Shown piece by piece: positions 1-7,570 of a stretch of 27,465 nt of DNA; the stretch's first letter is position 1; the number at the start of each line of letters is the position of its first letter. The stretch comes from QAMX01 sp964515055 (GTDB taxonomy: Bacteria > Bacillota > Clostridia > Oscillospirales > QAMX01). Both the position numbers and the translations under genes were made by a program. The stretch is from assembly GCA_964515055.1 (NCBI GenBank), contig CAZEUG010000022.1, forward strand, positions 1-27,465. The letters run 5' to 3'. The notes under the pieces were generated by a model, which did not search any database, had not been told where the DNA came from, and saw only the letters and a program-made list of their open reading frames with translations.

Positions 1-62
1 CTCCGCTTTATTCTCCTTTCTCTTCTTCCTCTTATTCAGTTCTCAGGGTATATACATCACAT

Positions 63-138
63 GCACCTTTAGCTCAGTTGGTAGAGCAACTGACTCTTAA
101 TCAGTGGGTCCTGGGTTCGAGTCCCCGAAGGTGCACCA
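63..138 (+). tRNA. tRNA-Lys (anticodon CTT)
   Basis: A full 76-nt cloverleaf can be drawn. The acceptor arm GCACCTT pairs with AAGGTGC, the D-arm reads AGCTCAGTTGGTAGAGC, the anticodon loop is CTCTTAA and the T-arm contains GGTTCGAGTCC. The CCA end is encoded. It is the first gene of a tRNA/5S cluster. The 62 bases before it are pyrimidine-rich and show no gene or clear promoter, so transcription may start outside the window. Confidence 0.96.
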
Positions 139-150
139 TTGCGGAGGACG

Positions 151-184
151 TTATCATGGCCTTCCGTACCGGGGGCCATGATAA
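151..184. repeat. Long perfect hairpin between tRNA-Lys and tRNA-Glu
   Basis: TTATCATGGCC (151-161) is the exact reverse complement of GGCCATGATAA (174-184). Two G-T pairs and one C-G pair extend the stem to 14 pairs around a six-base loop. No T-run follows, so it is not a standard terminator. It sits 12 bases after one tRNA and 12 bases before the next, a position that fits an RNA processing signal or a small dispersed repeat. Confidence 0.7.
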
Positions 185-196
185 TGAATCCAACAC

Positions 197-271
197 GGCC
201 CGTTGGTCAAGCGGCTAAGACGTCGGCCTCTCACGCCGGAAACGGGAGTTCGATTCTCCCACGGGTCACCA
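197..271 (+). tRNA. tRNA-Glu (anticodon CTC)
   Basis: A 75-nt cloverleaf. Acceptor GGCCCGT pairs with ACGGGTC (one G-T pair), the anticodon loop is CTCTCAC, the T-arm is GGGAG-TTCGATT-CTCCC, and the CCA end is encoded. It lies between tRNA-Lys and the 5S gene on the same strand and is presumably part of the same transcript. Confidence 0.95.
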
Positions 272-296
272 TTTAGCTTATCTCTTCAATTGAATA

Positions 297-416
<120 letters not shown>

Positions 417-492
417 TCCTCCTTAGCTCAGTTGGTAGAGCATGCGGCTGTTAACCGCAGGGTCGTTGGTTCGAGTCCAACAGGGGGAGCCA
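417..492 (+). tRNA. tRNA-Asn (anticodon GTT)
   Basis: A 76-nt cloverleaf. Acceptor TCCTCCT pairs with AGGGGGA (one T-G pair), the anticodon loop CTGTTAA sits between TGCGG and CCGCA, the T-arm is present and CCA is encoded. It starts directly after the 5S rRNA, so cleavage that makes the tRNA 5' end would also trim the 5S 3' end. Confidence 0.96.
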
Positions 493-494
493 TG

Positions 495-531
495 AAAAGA
501 CTCTTTTGTTAAAGCGACAAAAGAGTCTTTT
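495..531 (+). terminator. Rho-independent terminator of the tRNA/5S operon
   Basis: AAAAGACTCTTTTGT (495-509) and ACAAAAGAGTCTTTT (517-531) form a perfect 15-bp stem with a seven-base loop. The 3' arm ends in a T-run. It begins two bases after the tRNA-Asn CCA, which closes the operon. Confidence 0.9.
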
Positions 532-637
532 CAATCACATACGTTTCTGGCTCCTGATTGACCATGGAAAAACAAAGCGACCAACAAGAAAAAATGACTG
601 CTTCTACTGATAAAGGAAAAAGGAAGGGGAATACAAA

Positions 638-1072
638 ATGATCGTCGAGGTCAGACCATGCTGTGAATCGGATATTGTACCCATCTGGAAGTTCAATTGC
701 GAAGCGCTGGGTCATTACTATCCAATGAAAGCCACAGAACAGAAACTCCGAACCCTGATTCAAAACGAATCGCACAGAATCATCGTTGCGCTTATAAACA
801 ATGAAGTTGTGGGGTATGCTCATGCCTGCGACTATGATGTGCTGTACGGACCGCATATGAAAGATCTTTTGGCCATCGCTGTGTCCGAAAAACATAGACA
901 TCACGGCATTGGCAGTGCTCTATTGGAACAGATCGAGAATTGGGCGCGAGCCACCGGCGCAAAGGGCGTCCGACTGGTCACCAACAAAATCAGGGTCGGT
1001 GCCCATGCCTTCTACCGTAACCGCGGCTATACTTGCACGAAGGATCAGAAAAACTTCAAAAAGATGATCTGA
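638..1072 (+). CDS. GNAT-family N-acetyltransferase
   Basis: This 144-residue protein has the usual length of a single-domain GNAT enzyme, which transfers an acetyl group from acetyl-CoA to an amine. Motif A is visible around residues 85-105: the strand LLAIAVSEKHRHHGIGSAL holds the R/H-x-x-G-I-G-x-A acetyl-CoA pyrophosphate loop. The C-terminal part (VRLVTNKIRVGAHAFYRNRGY) is the typical motif B helix and strand. The start is supported by an AGGAAGGGG-type ribosome site 8-12 bases ahead. It stands alone, between the tRNA operon terminator and a decayed regulator gene. The substrate cannot be told from the sequence; it could be a small amine, an antibiotic or a protein N-terminus. Confidence 0.85.
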   Translation: MIVEVRPCCESDIVPIWKFNCEALGHYYPMKATEQKLRTLIQNESHRIIVALINNEVVGYAHACDYDVLYGPHMKDLLAIAVSEKHRHHGIGSALLEQIENWARATGAKGVRLVTNKIRVGAHAFYRNRGYTCTKDQKNFKKMI

Positions 1073-1249
1073 GTTTTTACCACAATGTGCCGCGAAACCA
1101 TGACGAATGGTGCAGACGAACGCAAAAAATCATCCGCTTCGCCCCACACCTTCCACCCTGTCCCTGCGAAAAAACGCCTGATTTCAACTGGAACCGTGAT
1201 GAGTTGTGTGATATAGTAGAATCACCATCAGAAATACGGAGGGACAATC

Positions 1250-1694
1250 ACGTATACAATCAAAGACCTATCCATGATCAGCGGGTTGACCGATCGCACC
1301 TTGAGGACGTATCTGAAAATGGGCGTACTGGTCGGCGAAAAAGCGGATGGTTCATGGCGGTTCAGCGAGGAATAAATTCAGGCGTTTCTCAAACATGAAT
1401 ACGTGAAGCCTGCCGTTTCGAGTAAACGGAATGCGCCGGTCTTTCAGTTTCTCAGCTCCGACCCACCCCAAGGTGAACAACGCGTGCGTGATTTTGCACC
1501 TGCGGGAGGATTCTCCTGAATTCGTGTCCGATTTCTTTTGTCAGGCGGTCAACAAAAGGCATGGCCTTGCAATGACGTTTGATACGAACGGGGGCGAAAA
1601 CAAACTCATCCTCACAGGCGACGAGGAGACGGTTTCCAGCAATCTGACCGAATGTCATGCGGTAAAAAACAAAGACGGGCAGAACTGCGGATAG
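1250..1694 (+). pseudogene. Decayed MerR-like helix-turn-helix regulator
   Basis: Three stretches read as one former protein of about 148 residues. Frame one (1250-1372) gives YTIKDLSMISGLTDRTLRTY and then LKMGVLVGEKADGSWRFSEE, a MerR-type N-terminal DNA-binding domain. It runs into TAA at 1373-1375 but continues sensibly after it (IQAFLKHEYVKPAVSSKRNA). Near 1462-1472 the sense passes to the +1 frame (KVNNACVILHLREDSPEFVS and on), ending at TAG 1692-1694. The ribosome site GGAGGG (1238-1243) is intact, but the codon at the right distance is ACG (1250-1252), apparently a mutated ATG. So start loss, an in-frame stop and a frameshift are all visible. The family call rests on the N-terminal helix-turn-helix pattern. 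The stop is TAA, not TGA, so selenocysteine recoding is excluded. Confidence 0.7.
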
Positions 1695-1769
1695 CCGGGC
1701 GTTTGCGAAAATGCAGCAAACAGGTCTGATGCTGCACGCTCGCGCTGCAACCTCCGGGACAACTTCATC

Positions 1770-1804
1770 AAAAAAAGCACGGCAAACATTGCCGTGCTTT
1801 TTTT
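1770..1804. terminator. Bidirectional Rho-independent terminator
   Basis: GCACGGCAA (1777-1785) and TTGCCGTGC (1789-1797) form a nine-pair stem with a three-base loop. It is flanked by seven A on the left and seven T on the right, so it has a T-tail on either strand. It ends 14 bases from the stop codon of the minus-strand glycosidase gene and also closes the plus-strand region with the broken regulator. Confidence 0.92.
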
Positions 1805-1817
1805 GGCACGTAGCGGC

Positions 1818-4016
1818 CTACAGCAGTGACCGGAGTGCATCGAAAATCCGTTCTGCGATTGTTTCCATGCCGAGATCTCCTGGATGGTTGGCAACTCCTT
1901 CATGCTCGAAGCGTCCGATCGCTTTCATTTCGTCCTGCTCGCCCAAATCGCCAAGCTCCACACAGGGAAGCTGATGAGCCATCGCGTAGTTTCGAATCGC
2001 CTGATCACCGGGATGCCTCCAAAACCCGGTCGTCAAAAGAATCTGCGCCCGGCAAGTCGGATTCAGGTAGCGGAGCAGATCGTTGAGTCCCACCTGAAAT
2101 TCCTCACAGTCAAAATCCGAATGGGGACAATTCTCGATCAAACGCAGGATGATGAGATCGGCCTGAAACTTCCGGGCATTCTCATAGCGCGCATACGTGG
2201 CCTGGCCATCCCGATAGTGGCGCTCCCAATCGGCAGCTTGACAAATACAAAATGCAGCATCCGGCTCCGTTTTGCTGATTTCTGCCATCAAACGGTGGAC
2301 ATAGTCGCTTTCTCTTTGCGAAGCGGCCATGCCCCACTCGTTGTTCCAGCCAATCTCTGGCTTGACACCATGCAGTGTGATCGAATTTCCGACAAACAAC
2401 ACCCTTTTGCCCGAACCACCCGGATTGAAAAACCGGACATAATCACTTTCCCGCAATTGCCTGTTGGCCGATACCGTGTTCTTCGCCAGCTGCGCGCAAT
2501 CGAAAACGCAATAGGCAATGTTGGATGTGAAATCACCCAGCCGCAGATGATTGGAATCCAACGAAACCAGCGGTTTCCCATTCCACTCCAGATTTTCAAT
2601 CCGGATGTCCTTCGTTGGATGCGCTGCATCATACCCCTTGAAAAAGAGCTGGGGCATCTGCCGCCCACGGAGCGCAATGTTTTGAAAAGTGATGTTGCGG
2701 TTGATGCCTCTGTGTGTGCCGCCCGCCGAATACTCCGGGTGAAACTCAACCGTGGCGCTGATCAGCGTCGGCACATAGTCGGGCTGGTCGTTTTCATAGG
2801 TGTCAGCATCGCAGGACTGGATTTTTGGAACCGGAACCACCTCGTCATACTCAACGGTGATGTTTCGGTACACGATGTCGTGAACGTCGGCATAGTCTAC
2901 ATTGCAGCAGTCCAGCACCGCACCGGTCACATGGATGATCTGACAATTTTCAAAAACCACATGGCAAATCTCCTCAGCACGGGTTTCCGCACCGATTTCC
3001 AGACATTTGCCCCAGTCGTTCCAAATGGTGCAGTCCCGGATTCGAATATTGCGGAACGCATCGTACGCGACCCCGTTGCGATACATCGCATTTTGAACGG
3101 CTTTCTCTACATCACCCTCATAATAGCAGTCGAAGCCTTTTACACAAATCGAATCGTCAAAGGTGCGCAAAAAGCAGTGCTCAATCAAAACATCCTCGCA
3201 ATTGTGCAGATCAATTCCATCGGAATTGTACCGCCAGCAGCCGATGATTTTCACATGAGAGATGTGCAGCTTTTTACAACCAATGGGGCGTATGTTGTAG
3301 ACCAGTGAATCGCGAATGGTGATGCCGCTGATTTCAACGTCCGTGCAGTACTCCAGCTGAATTGTATGCTCGCGAACAGCGTTCGGAACCGCTGAAAAAT
3401 TGTTCTCAGCATGACATTCAAACAGGATGGTTTCCCGATTCCGACTGTTATCCAAAATGCCCCGCCCCAGAATTTTGATGTGCTCGGCATCTGTTGCCCG
3501 CACACAGGCATACACCACTGCACCCTCGTCCAGCCAGAGCGTCTGATGGCTTTTCAGCTCAATCATTCCGATGTCATGCTCGCCGGGGCCAAAATAGAGC
3601 ACCTCTCCCGCACCCGGATCGATGGGCTCGTTACTGAGCGGATCGGCAAAAATATGGAGCGCATGGCTTCGGGCATACGGCTCGACCGTGCAGTAACCCG
3701 GGTGCTCCAGAGTGAAGGCGATTGTGCCGTCCGTGCGGATTTCGGGCACAATCCCCAAGGCAAGCGGACGAATCAACACGGTCTCAAACGGCACACTGGG
3801 CTTGATTTCGAACCGCAGAGGCTCATCAGTTTCCAGCGAAAGAAAATGAACCAGCTCCGTCTGCTCAAGACCTCTCTGATGTCCCGGCCATCGCCTGTTG
3901 AATGGCACGGCTGAAACTCTGGCCGTATCCAAAACGACGGGGCTCCCGTTGATTTGTACGGTATAATCTGTAAGGTTCGATTCGGTCGGAATGACCGGAT
4001 TCAGTCGGATTGACAT
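1818..4016 (-). CDS. GH28-like parallel beta-helix glycosidase fused to SGNH/GDSL hydrolase
   Basis: A 732-residue protein in two parts. Residues about 100-490 look like a right-handed beta-helix of the GH28 (polygalacturonase) type: NSDGIDLHNCEDV near residue 262 and FDDSICVKG near 287 carry the paired Asp residues expected for catalysis. The usual GHG motif is replaced by a segment reading WGKCLEIGAET, so classical polygalacturonase action is not certain. From about residue 535 an SGNH hydrolase begins with VLFVGNSIT (nucleophile Ser) and ends with NHPGDLGM, which holds the catalytic His. No signal peptide is seen, so action in the cytoplasm on imported oligosaccharides is likely. The start at 4016 is chosen because GGAGG lies 8 bases ahead; upstream Met codons give only a basic, unlikely leader. 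Deacetylation or deacylation of pectin-like oligomers by the second domain is inference. Confidence 0.8.
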   Translation of the reverse strand: MSIRLNPVIPTESNLTDYTVQINGSPVVLDTARVSAVPFNRRWPGHQRGLEQTELVHFLSLETDEPLRFEIKPSVPFETVLIRPLALGIVPEIRTDGTIAFTLEHPGYCTVEPYARSHALHIFADPLSNEPIDPGAGEVLYFGPGEHDIGMIELKSHQTLWLDEGAVVYACVRATDAEHIKILGRGILDNSRNRETILFECHAENNFSAVPNAVREHTIQLEYCTDVEISGITIRDSLVYNIRPIGCKKLHISHVKIIGCWRYNSDGIDLHNCEDVLIEHCFLRTFDDSICVKGFDCYYEGDVEKAVQNAMYRNGVAYDAFRNIRIRDCTIWNDWGKCLEIGAETRAEEICHVVFENCQIIHVTGAVLDCCNVDYADVHDIVYRNITVEYDEVVPVPKIQSCDADTYENDQPDYVPTLISATVEFHPEYSAGGTHRGINRNITFQNIALRGRQMPQLFFKGYDAAHPTKDIRIENLEWNGKPLVSLDSNHLRLGDFTSNIAYCVFDCAQLAKNTVSANRQLRESDYVRFFNPGGSGKRVLFVGNSITLHGVKPEIGWNNEWGMAASQRESDYVHRLMAEISKTEPDAAFCICQAADWERHYRDGQATYARYENARKFQADLIILRLIENCPHSDFDCEEFQVGLNDLLRYLNPTCRAQILLTTGFWRHPGDQAIRNYAMAHQLPCVELGDLGEQDEMKAIGRFEHEGVANHPGDLGMETIAERIFDALRSLL

Positions 4017-4074
4017 GGTTGTGCCTCCAGCTCTTCGCAAATTTGCACGCCGCACACGACGCCTGCGCAACTAT

Positions 4075-4103
4075 ATTGTACCGGATTGTTTCTCAAAAAG
4101 CAA
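4075..4103 (-). promoter_or_regulatory. Sigma-A-type promoter for the GH28-SGNH gene
   Basis: On the minus strand TTGCTT (plus 4098-4103) is followed after 17 bases by TACAAT (plus 4075-4080). It lies about 60 bases before the chosen start codon. No clear CcpA (cre) site was found in this spacer. Confidence 0.5.
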
Positions 4104-4201
4104 GCGCATTTTGCATCGAGCATGAACCGCTATCTCACTCGCCGTCCATTGCGTGGATTGCTCAGCGGCCTGAAAAAATTTCGATATCGCAGCAGAGCCT
4201 A

Positions 4202-4230
4202 TTGACAAATAGTTCTAAATAGGATATAAT
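4202..4230 (+). promoter_or_regulatory. Consensus sigma-A promoter of the perR-like/flavodiiron operon
   Basis: TTGACA (4202-4207), a spacer of exactly 17 bases, and TATAAT (4225-4230) match the consensus at every position. The start codon of the regulator gene lies 29 bases after the -10 box. A promoter this strong before a repressor gene fits tight negative control. Confidence 0.88.
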
Positions 4231-4233
4231 ATC
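4204..4233. promoter_or_regulatory. Candidate PerR/Fur operator overlapping the promoter
   Basis: Two weak candidates overlap the promoter. Positions 4204-4218, read on the minus strand as TTAGAACTATTTGTC, match 8 of the 12 fixed bases of the PerR box TTAnAATnATTnTAA, with a good left half. Positions 4223-4233 are the perfect palindrome GATAT-A-ATATC across the -10 box. Autoregulation by the adjacent regulator is inferred. Confidence 0.35.
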
Positions 4234-4258
4234 AATAAGGACTGAAACGGAGGACACT

Positions 4259-4645
4259 ATGAAGCGGAATACGGTACAGAGAACCCTGACGATCGAAGCG
4301 GTTCGTCGCCTCGGCAATCATGCGACCGCCGATGAAATCTACGCAGCAGTGGCAGCCGTGCATCCAACGGTCAGTCGCGGAACGGTTTATCGCCTGCTGC
4401 ATGACCTGGCAGAAACCGGCGATGTCCTGCGAATCCCGGTACCGGATGGCGCAGATCATTTTGACCATCAAAGCCATCCGCACTGCCACGCACAGTGCCG
4501 GGTCTGCGGGCGCGTCTTTGATATCGACGCGGAACCGCAGCCGCTGGCCGCGGTTGTCGATGCGCATGGCTTCCGCATCAGCGGCTGCGACATGATTTAT
4601 CGCGGCGTATGCGCCGCCTGCACGGAGTCGGCACCTCAAAATTGA
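4259..4645 (+). CDS. perR: Fur-family transcriptional repressor, PerR-type
   Basis: This 128-residue protein has the Fur-family layout. The N-terminal winged helix contains HATADEIYAAV and SRGTVYRLLHDLAETG, followed by a metal-binding C-terminal half. The segment FDHQSHPHCHAQCRVCGRVFD aligns base for base with Bacillus subtilis PerR around D85, H91, H93 and D104. Asp at the last position is the feature that separates peroxide-sensing PerR from Fur, which has Glu there. The N-terminal His that is oxidised in PerR is present in GNHATADEIY. Two CxxC pairs (CRVC and CAAC) would hold the structural zinc. GGAGG precedes the ATG by about 7 bases. The stop lies 20 bases before the flavodiiron start, so the pair is probably one operon for peroxide or oxygen response. 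Fur or Zur function is not fully excluded. Confidence 0.85.
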   Translation: MKRNTVQRTLTIEAVRRLGNHATADEIYAAVAAVHPTVSRGTVYRLLHDLAETGDVLRIPVPDGADHFDHQSHPHCHAQCRVCGRVFDIDAEPQPLAAVVDAHGFRISGCDMIYRGVCAACTESAPQN

Positions 4646-4665
4646 CACAGGAAAGGGAAATGATC

Positions 4666-6468
4666 ATGAAAATCTCGAATGCAATTCAATATGTCGGCGT
4701 CAATGACCACGCCGTTGATCTGTTTGAAGGACAATATTGCGTCCCGTATGGGATGTCCTATAATTCCTATGTGATTCTCGATGAAAAAGTGGCGGTTTTG
4801 GACACCGTTGACGCCCATTTTTCACACGACTGGCTCGACAATCTGGAACAGGTGCTGGACGGCAGACAACCGGATTACCTGATCGTTCAGCACATGGAGC
4901 CCGATCATTCGGCCAACATTGCCGCCTTCGTTCAGCGGTACCCCAACGCAATCGTCACGGCCACCGCCAAAGCCTTTCAGATGATGCAGCAGTTTTTCGG
5001 CGATGACTATGCAGACCACCGCCTGATCGTCGGAGAAGGGGACAGCCTGCAGCTGGGTGCGCATCAGCTCCACTTCGTCACAGCGCCGATGGTACACTGG
5101 CCGGAGGTCATGGTGACGTATGAATCCACGGAAAAGGTTCTCTTCTCGGCAGATGCCTTTGGCCGATTCGGCACGCCGGATGCACCGATTGACTGGACGG
5201 ATGAAGGCCGCCGCTACTATATCGGTATCGTCGGCAAATATGGCGCACAGGTTCAGGCGTTGCTGAAAAAGGCTGCTGCACTGGAAATTGCGATGATTTG
5301 CCCGCTGCATGGCCCCGTCCTGACGGATAACCTGGGCTTCTATCTGAATCTCTATCAGACCTGGTCGTCCTATCAACCGGAGTCGGACGGCATCATGATC
5401 GCCTATACCTCCGTGTACGGCAACACCCGCCAAGCCGTGATGAAGCTCGCAGAGCAGCTTCGCGCCAATGGCTGCCCGGCCGTTCGGATGTGCGATGTGG
5501 CACGCGAAGATCTGTCCGCCGCTGTGGCGGATGCATTCCGGTATGGAAAGCTGGTGCTGGCCACAACCACCTATAATGCCGATATCTTTCCGGCCATGCG
5601 CCACTTCATCAACGCACTGACCGAACGCGGCTATCAGAACCGCACCGTCGCTCTGATGGAAAACGGCTCCTGGGCACCGATGGCGGCTAAGGTTATGCGT
5701 GGCCTGTTCGAATCGTCGAAAAAGATTCTGTTTGCCAATACCACTGTCCGCATTCTCTCGACCCTCAATGCAGAAAGCACGGCGTCACTCAACGCACTGG
5801 CCGAGGAACTCTGCCAGGAATATCTGGCCAGACAGGATGCAACCGCCAACAAAAACGACCTGTCCTCACTCTTCAATATCGGATACGGCCTTTATGTCGT
5901 GACCTCCAATGATGGCAAAAAAGACAACGGCCTTATCGTGAACACCGTCTCTCAGGTAACCAATACGCCGAACCGTATCGCAGTCGTGATCAACAAGGTA
6001 AACTATTCGCACCACGTCATTCGTCAGACAGGCATCATGAATGTCAACTGCCTCAGCGTGGATGCACCGTTCAGCATATTTGAAACTTTTGGGTTCCAAA
6101 GTGGCCGGAATGTCGATAAATTTACCGGGGAATCGCCGCTGCGCAGCGACAACGGCCTGGTATTCCTGTCCAAAGACATCAACTCCTTCCTCTCGTTGAA
6201 GGTTGTTCAATACGTTGATCTGGATACCCACGGGATGTTCCTCTGCGAAATCACAGAAGCGCGTGTCCTGTCAGACCGCGAAACCATGACCTACACCTAT
6301 TACCAGAAACACGTCAAGCCCAAGCCGCAGACGGCCGGGAAGAAAGGCTGGGTCTGCAAAATCTGCGGCTATGTCCATGAGGAGGACGAGCTGCCGGATG
6401 ACTTCATCTGCCCACTCTGCAAACACGGCGTTGCTGACTTTGAACGCCTGACCGATGCAGAGGCATAA
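4666..6468 (+). CDS. Flavodiiron protein with flavin-reductase and rubredoxin modules
   Basis: A 600-residue oxygen/nitric-oxide reductase with four domains. (1) A metallo-beta-lactamase domain, about 1-245, with all diiron ligands: H76, E78, D80, H81 in HMEPDHSANI, then H144, D163 and H215. (2) A flavodoxin (FMN) domain, about 253-390, with YTSVYGNTRQ and TTTYNADIFPAM. (3) A flavin-reductase-like domain, about 403-550, starting at SSLFNIGYGLYVV. (4) A C-terminal rubredoxin with CKICGY and CPLCKHG. The last two would pass electrons from NAD(P)H to the diiron core within one chain, reducing O2 to water. The segment between D163 and H215 is some eight residues shorter than in classical flavodiiron enzymes. 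The start at 4666 is preferred: AGGAAAGGG lies 8 bases ahead, while the ATG at 4660 is only 2 bases from it. Cytoplasmic; no signal peptide. Confidence 0.93.
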   Translation: MKISNAIQYVGVNDHAVDLFEGQYCVPYGMSYNSYVILDEKVAVLDTVDAHFSHDWLDNLEQVLDGRQPDYLIVQHMEPDHSANIAAFVQRYPNAIVTATAKAFQMMQQFFGDDYADHRLIVGEGDSLQLGAHQLHFVTAPMVHWPEVMVTYESTEKVLFSADAFGRFGTPDAPIDWTDEGRRYYIGIVGKYGAQVQALLKKAAALEIAMICPLHGPVLTDNLGFYLNLYQTWSSYQPESDGIMIAYTSVYGNTRQAVMKLAEQLRANGCPAVRMCDVAREDLSAAVADAFRYGKLVLATTTYNADIFPAMRHFINALTERGYQNRTVALMENGSWAPMAAKVMRGLFESSKKILFANTTVRILSTLNAESTASLNALAEELCQEYLARQDATANKNDLSSLFNIGYGLYVVTSNDGKKDNGLIVNTVSQVTNTPNRIAVVINKVNYSHHVIRQTGIMNVNCLSVDAPFSIFETFGFQSGRNVDKFTGESPLRSDNGLVFLSKDINSFLSLKVVQYVDLDTHGMFLCEITEARVLSDRETMTYTYYQKHVKPKPQTAGKKGWVCKICGYVHEEDELPDDFICPLCKHGVADFERLTDAEA

Positions 6469-6501
6469 CGCCAGCCCGCAGGCGGAAAGGAGAACCAAAC
6501 G

Positions 6502-7182
6502 ATGAACCTTCTGTTTTTGGGCACCGGCGCGGCAGATTGGCCAATGGAACGCCCGGACGGTGTGTCGGAGTTCCGCCGCTGTTCCTCTTTGTTGATTGAT
6601 GATGTCCTGCTGATCGACCCGGGGCCGCAGGTGCTTGAGGCGCTTACGACCTTTGGCAAATCGGCACAGTCGATTCGCTGGGTCATCCATACCCATTGCC
6701 ACAGCGACCACTATCATGAACCAACTCTGGAACTTCTCCGGCAGAACGGCGCGGTGCATGAACCGCTGAACGGTAGCGACGTGCGGCAGCTCGGCAACTA
6801 TACGGTGTCGGCCTATCGCGGCAACCATGCCACCTGCGCCGATACCGTGCATTATCTCATCGAAGACGGAACAAGCTGCCTGTTTTATGGACTGGACGGC
6901 GCATGGCTCACCTATGAGGAGGTGGCCGGCATTCGGGAGAAGCGCCCGAGCCTCGCGGTTCTGGATGCTACCATCGGCCATGTCGATGGCGATTACCGCA
7001 TCTTTGAGCACAACAATCTGAATATGGTACTGGAAATGCAGAAAACACTGGCACCGTTTGTCGGCCGATTCTGCATCAGCCACATGGCGCGTACCCTGCA
7101 TACCGATCATGCTGCGCTGGCCGAAGATATGGCAAAGCATCAGATCCTGACGGCCTACGACGGAATGGCGATGACGATCTGA
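6502..7182 (+). CDS. MBL-fold metallo-hydrolase
   Basis: A 226-residue single-domain metallo-beta-lactamase-fold protein. It opens with the strand MNLLFLGTGAADWP. The first metal site is HTHCHSDHYH (HxHxDH, near residue 57). Further ligands are likely His in YRGNHATC, Asp in GLDGAWL and His in ISHMARTLHTDH. The fold and length resemble PhnP- or RNase Z-like phosphodiesterases, but no family-specific exosite is visible, so the substrate is unknown. AAAGGAG precedes the ATG at good distance. It follows the flavodiiron gene by 33 bases and is probably its operon partner; whether it takes part in oxygen defence or is just cotranscribed cannot be told. Confidence 0.85.
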   Translation: MNLLFLGTGAADWPMERPDGVSEFRRCSSLLIDDVLLIDPGPQVLEALTTFGKSAQSIRWVIHTHCHSDHYHEPTLELLRQNGAVHEPLNGSDVRQLGNYTVSAYRGNHATCADTVHYLIEDGTSCLFYGLDGAWLTYEEVAGIREKRPSLAVLDATIGHVDGDYRIFEHNNLNMVLEMQKTLAPFVGRFCISHMARTLHTDHAALAEDMAKHQILTAYDGMAMTI

Positions 7183-7281
7183 ACCGCCTGCCACCAACGC
7201 CCACGGAATCTTTGACCCCCAAAAAAAACACACGTCCTCCGTCTGCATATCCGGCTTCACTCGTAGATGCCGACTTTGGGG

Positions 7282-7435
7282 AGTTTCCAAGGCTCCCTTG
7301 CATAAGAGAGCCTGAGGGATTGCTGTTCTCGATGTGCCCACATCACCCACAACCACCCCACACTGCCCGACCGCCAAAGCTCCCTCTGACGAGGGAGGGA
7401 GAGAAGACTGTCTCTGTGGACTCACTTCTCCCGCA
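7282..7435. repeat. Clostridial REP-like intergenic repeats (two degenerate units)
   Basis: Unit one is centred on GGCTC (7291-7295) and GAGCC (7308-7312), an imperfect stem followed by 'tgagggatt'. Unit two has CTCCCTC (7380-7386) pairing with GAGGGAG (7391-7397) and an outer GAGAAG (7401-7406) pairing with CTTCTC (7425-7430). The wording resembles short palindromic repeats found many times between genes in Oscillospiraceae genomes; that comparison is from memory. The rest of 7183-7470 shows no credible gene. Confidence 0.55.
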
Positions 7436-7472
7436 GCTGTCCGACCCACTTGGCGCTCCCTTTGACAAACAG

Positions 7473-7516
7473 AAAGGCACTGGAAACACAAACAATGTGT
7501 TTCCAGTGCCTTTTTT
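7473..7516. terminator. Rho-independent terminator between convergent genes
   Basis: AAAGGCACTGGAAACACA (7473-7490) and its exact reverse complement (7496-7513) form an 18-bp stem with a five-base loop, followed by T. It stands between the plus-strand MBL gene and the minus-strand mannosidase gene. It is strong for plus transcripts and probably also serves the minus strand, where the T-tail is interrupted. Confidence 0.85.
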
Positions 7517-7570
7517 CATCATTTTCCACTCCACGGATAGCAGAACGAAAACAATGTGTATGCCAGATGC

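Noticed and set aside
1373..1375. Recoded stop codon in the regulator remnant
   Set aside because: The codon is TAA, not TGA, no SECIS-like element is seen, and start and frame are damaged too, so decay is the simpler explanation.
1884..3308. Long plus-strand open frame of 474 codons
   Set aside because: It lies antisense to the GH28-SGNH gene, has no ribosome site or family motif, and arises from the codon bias of the real gene.
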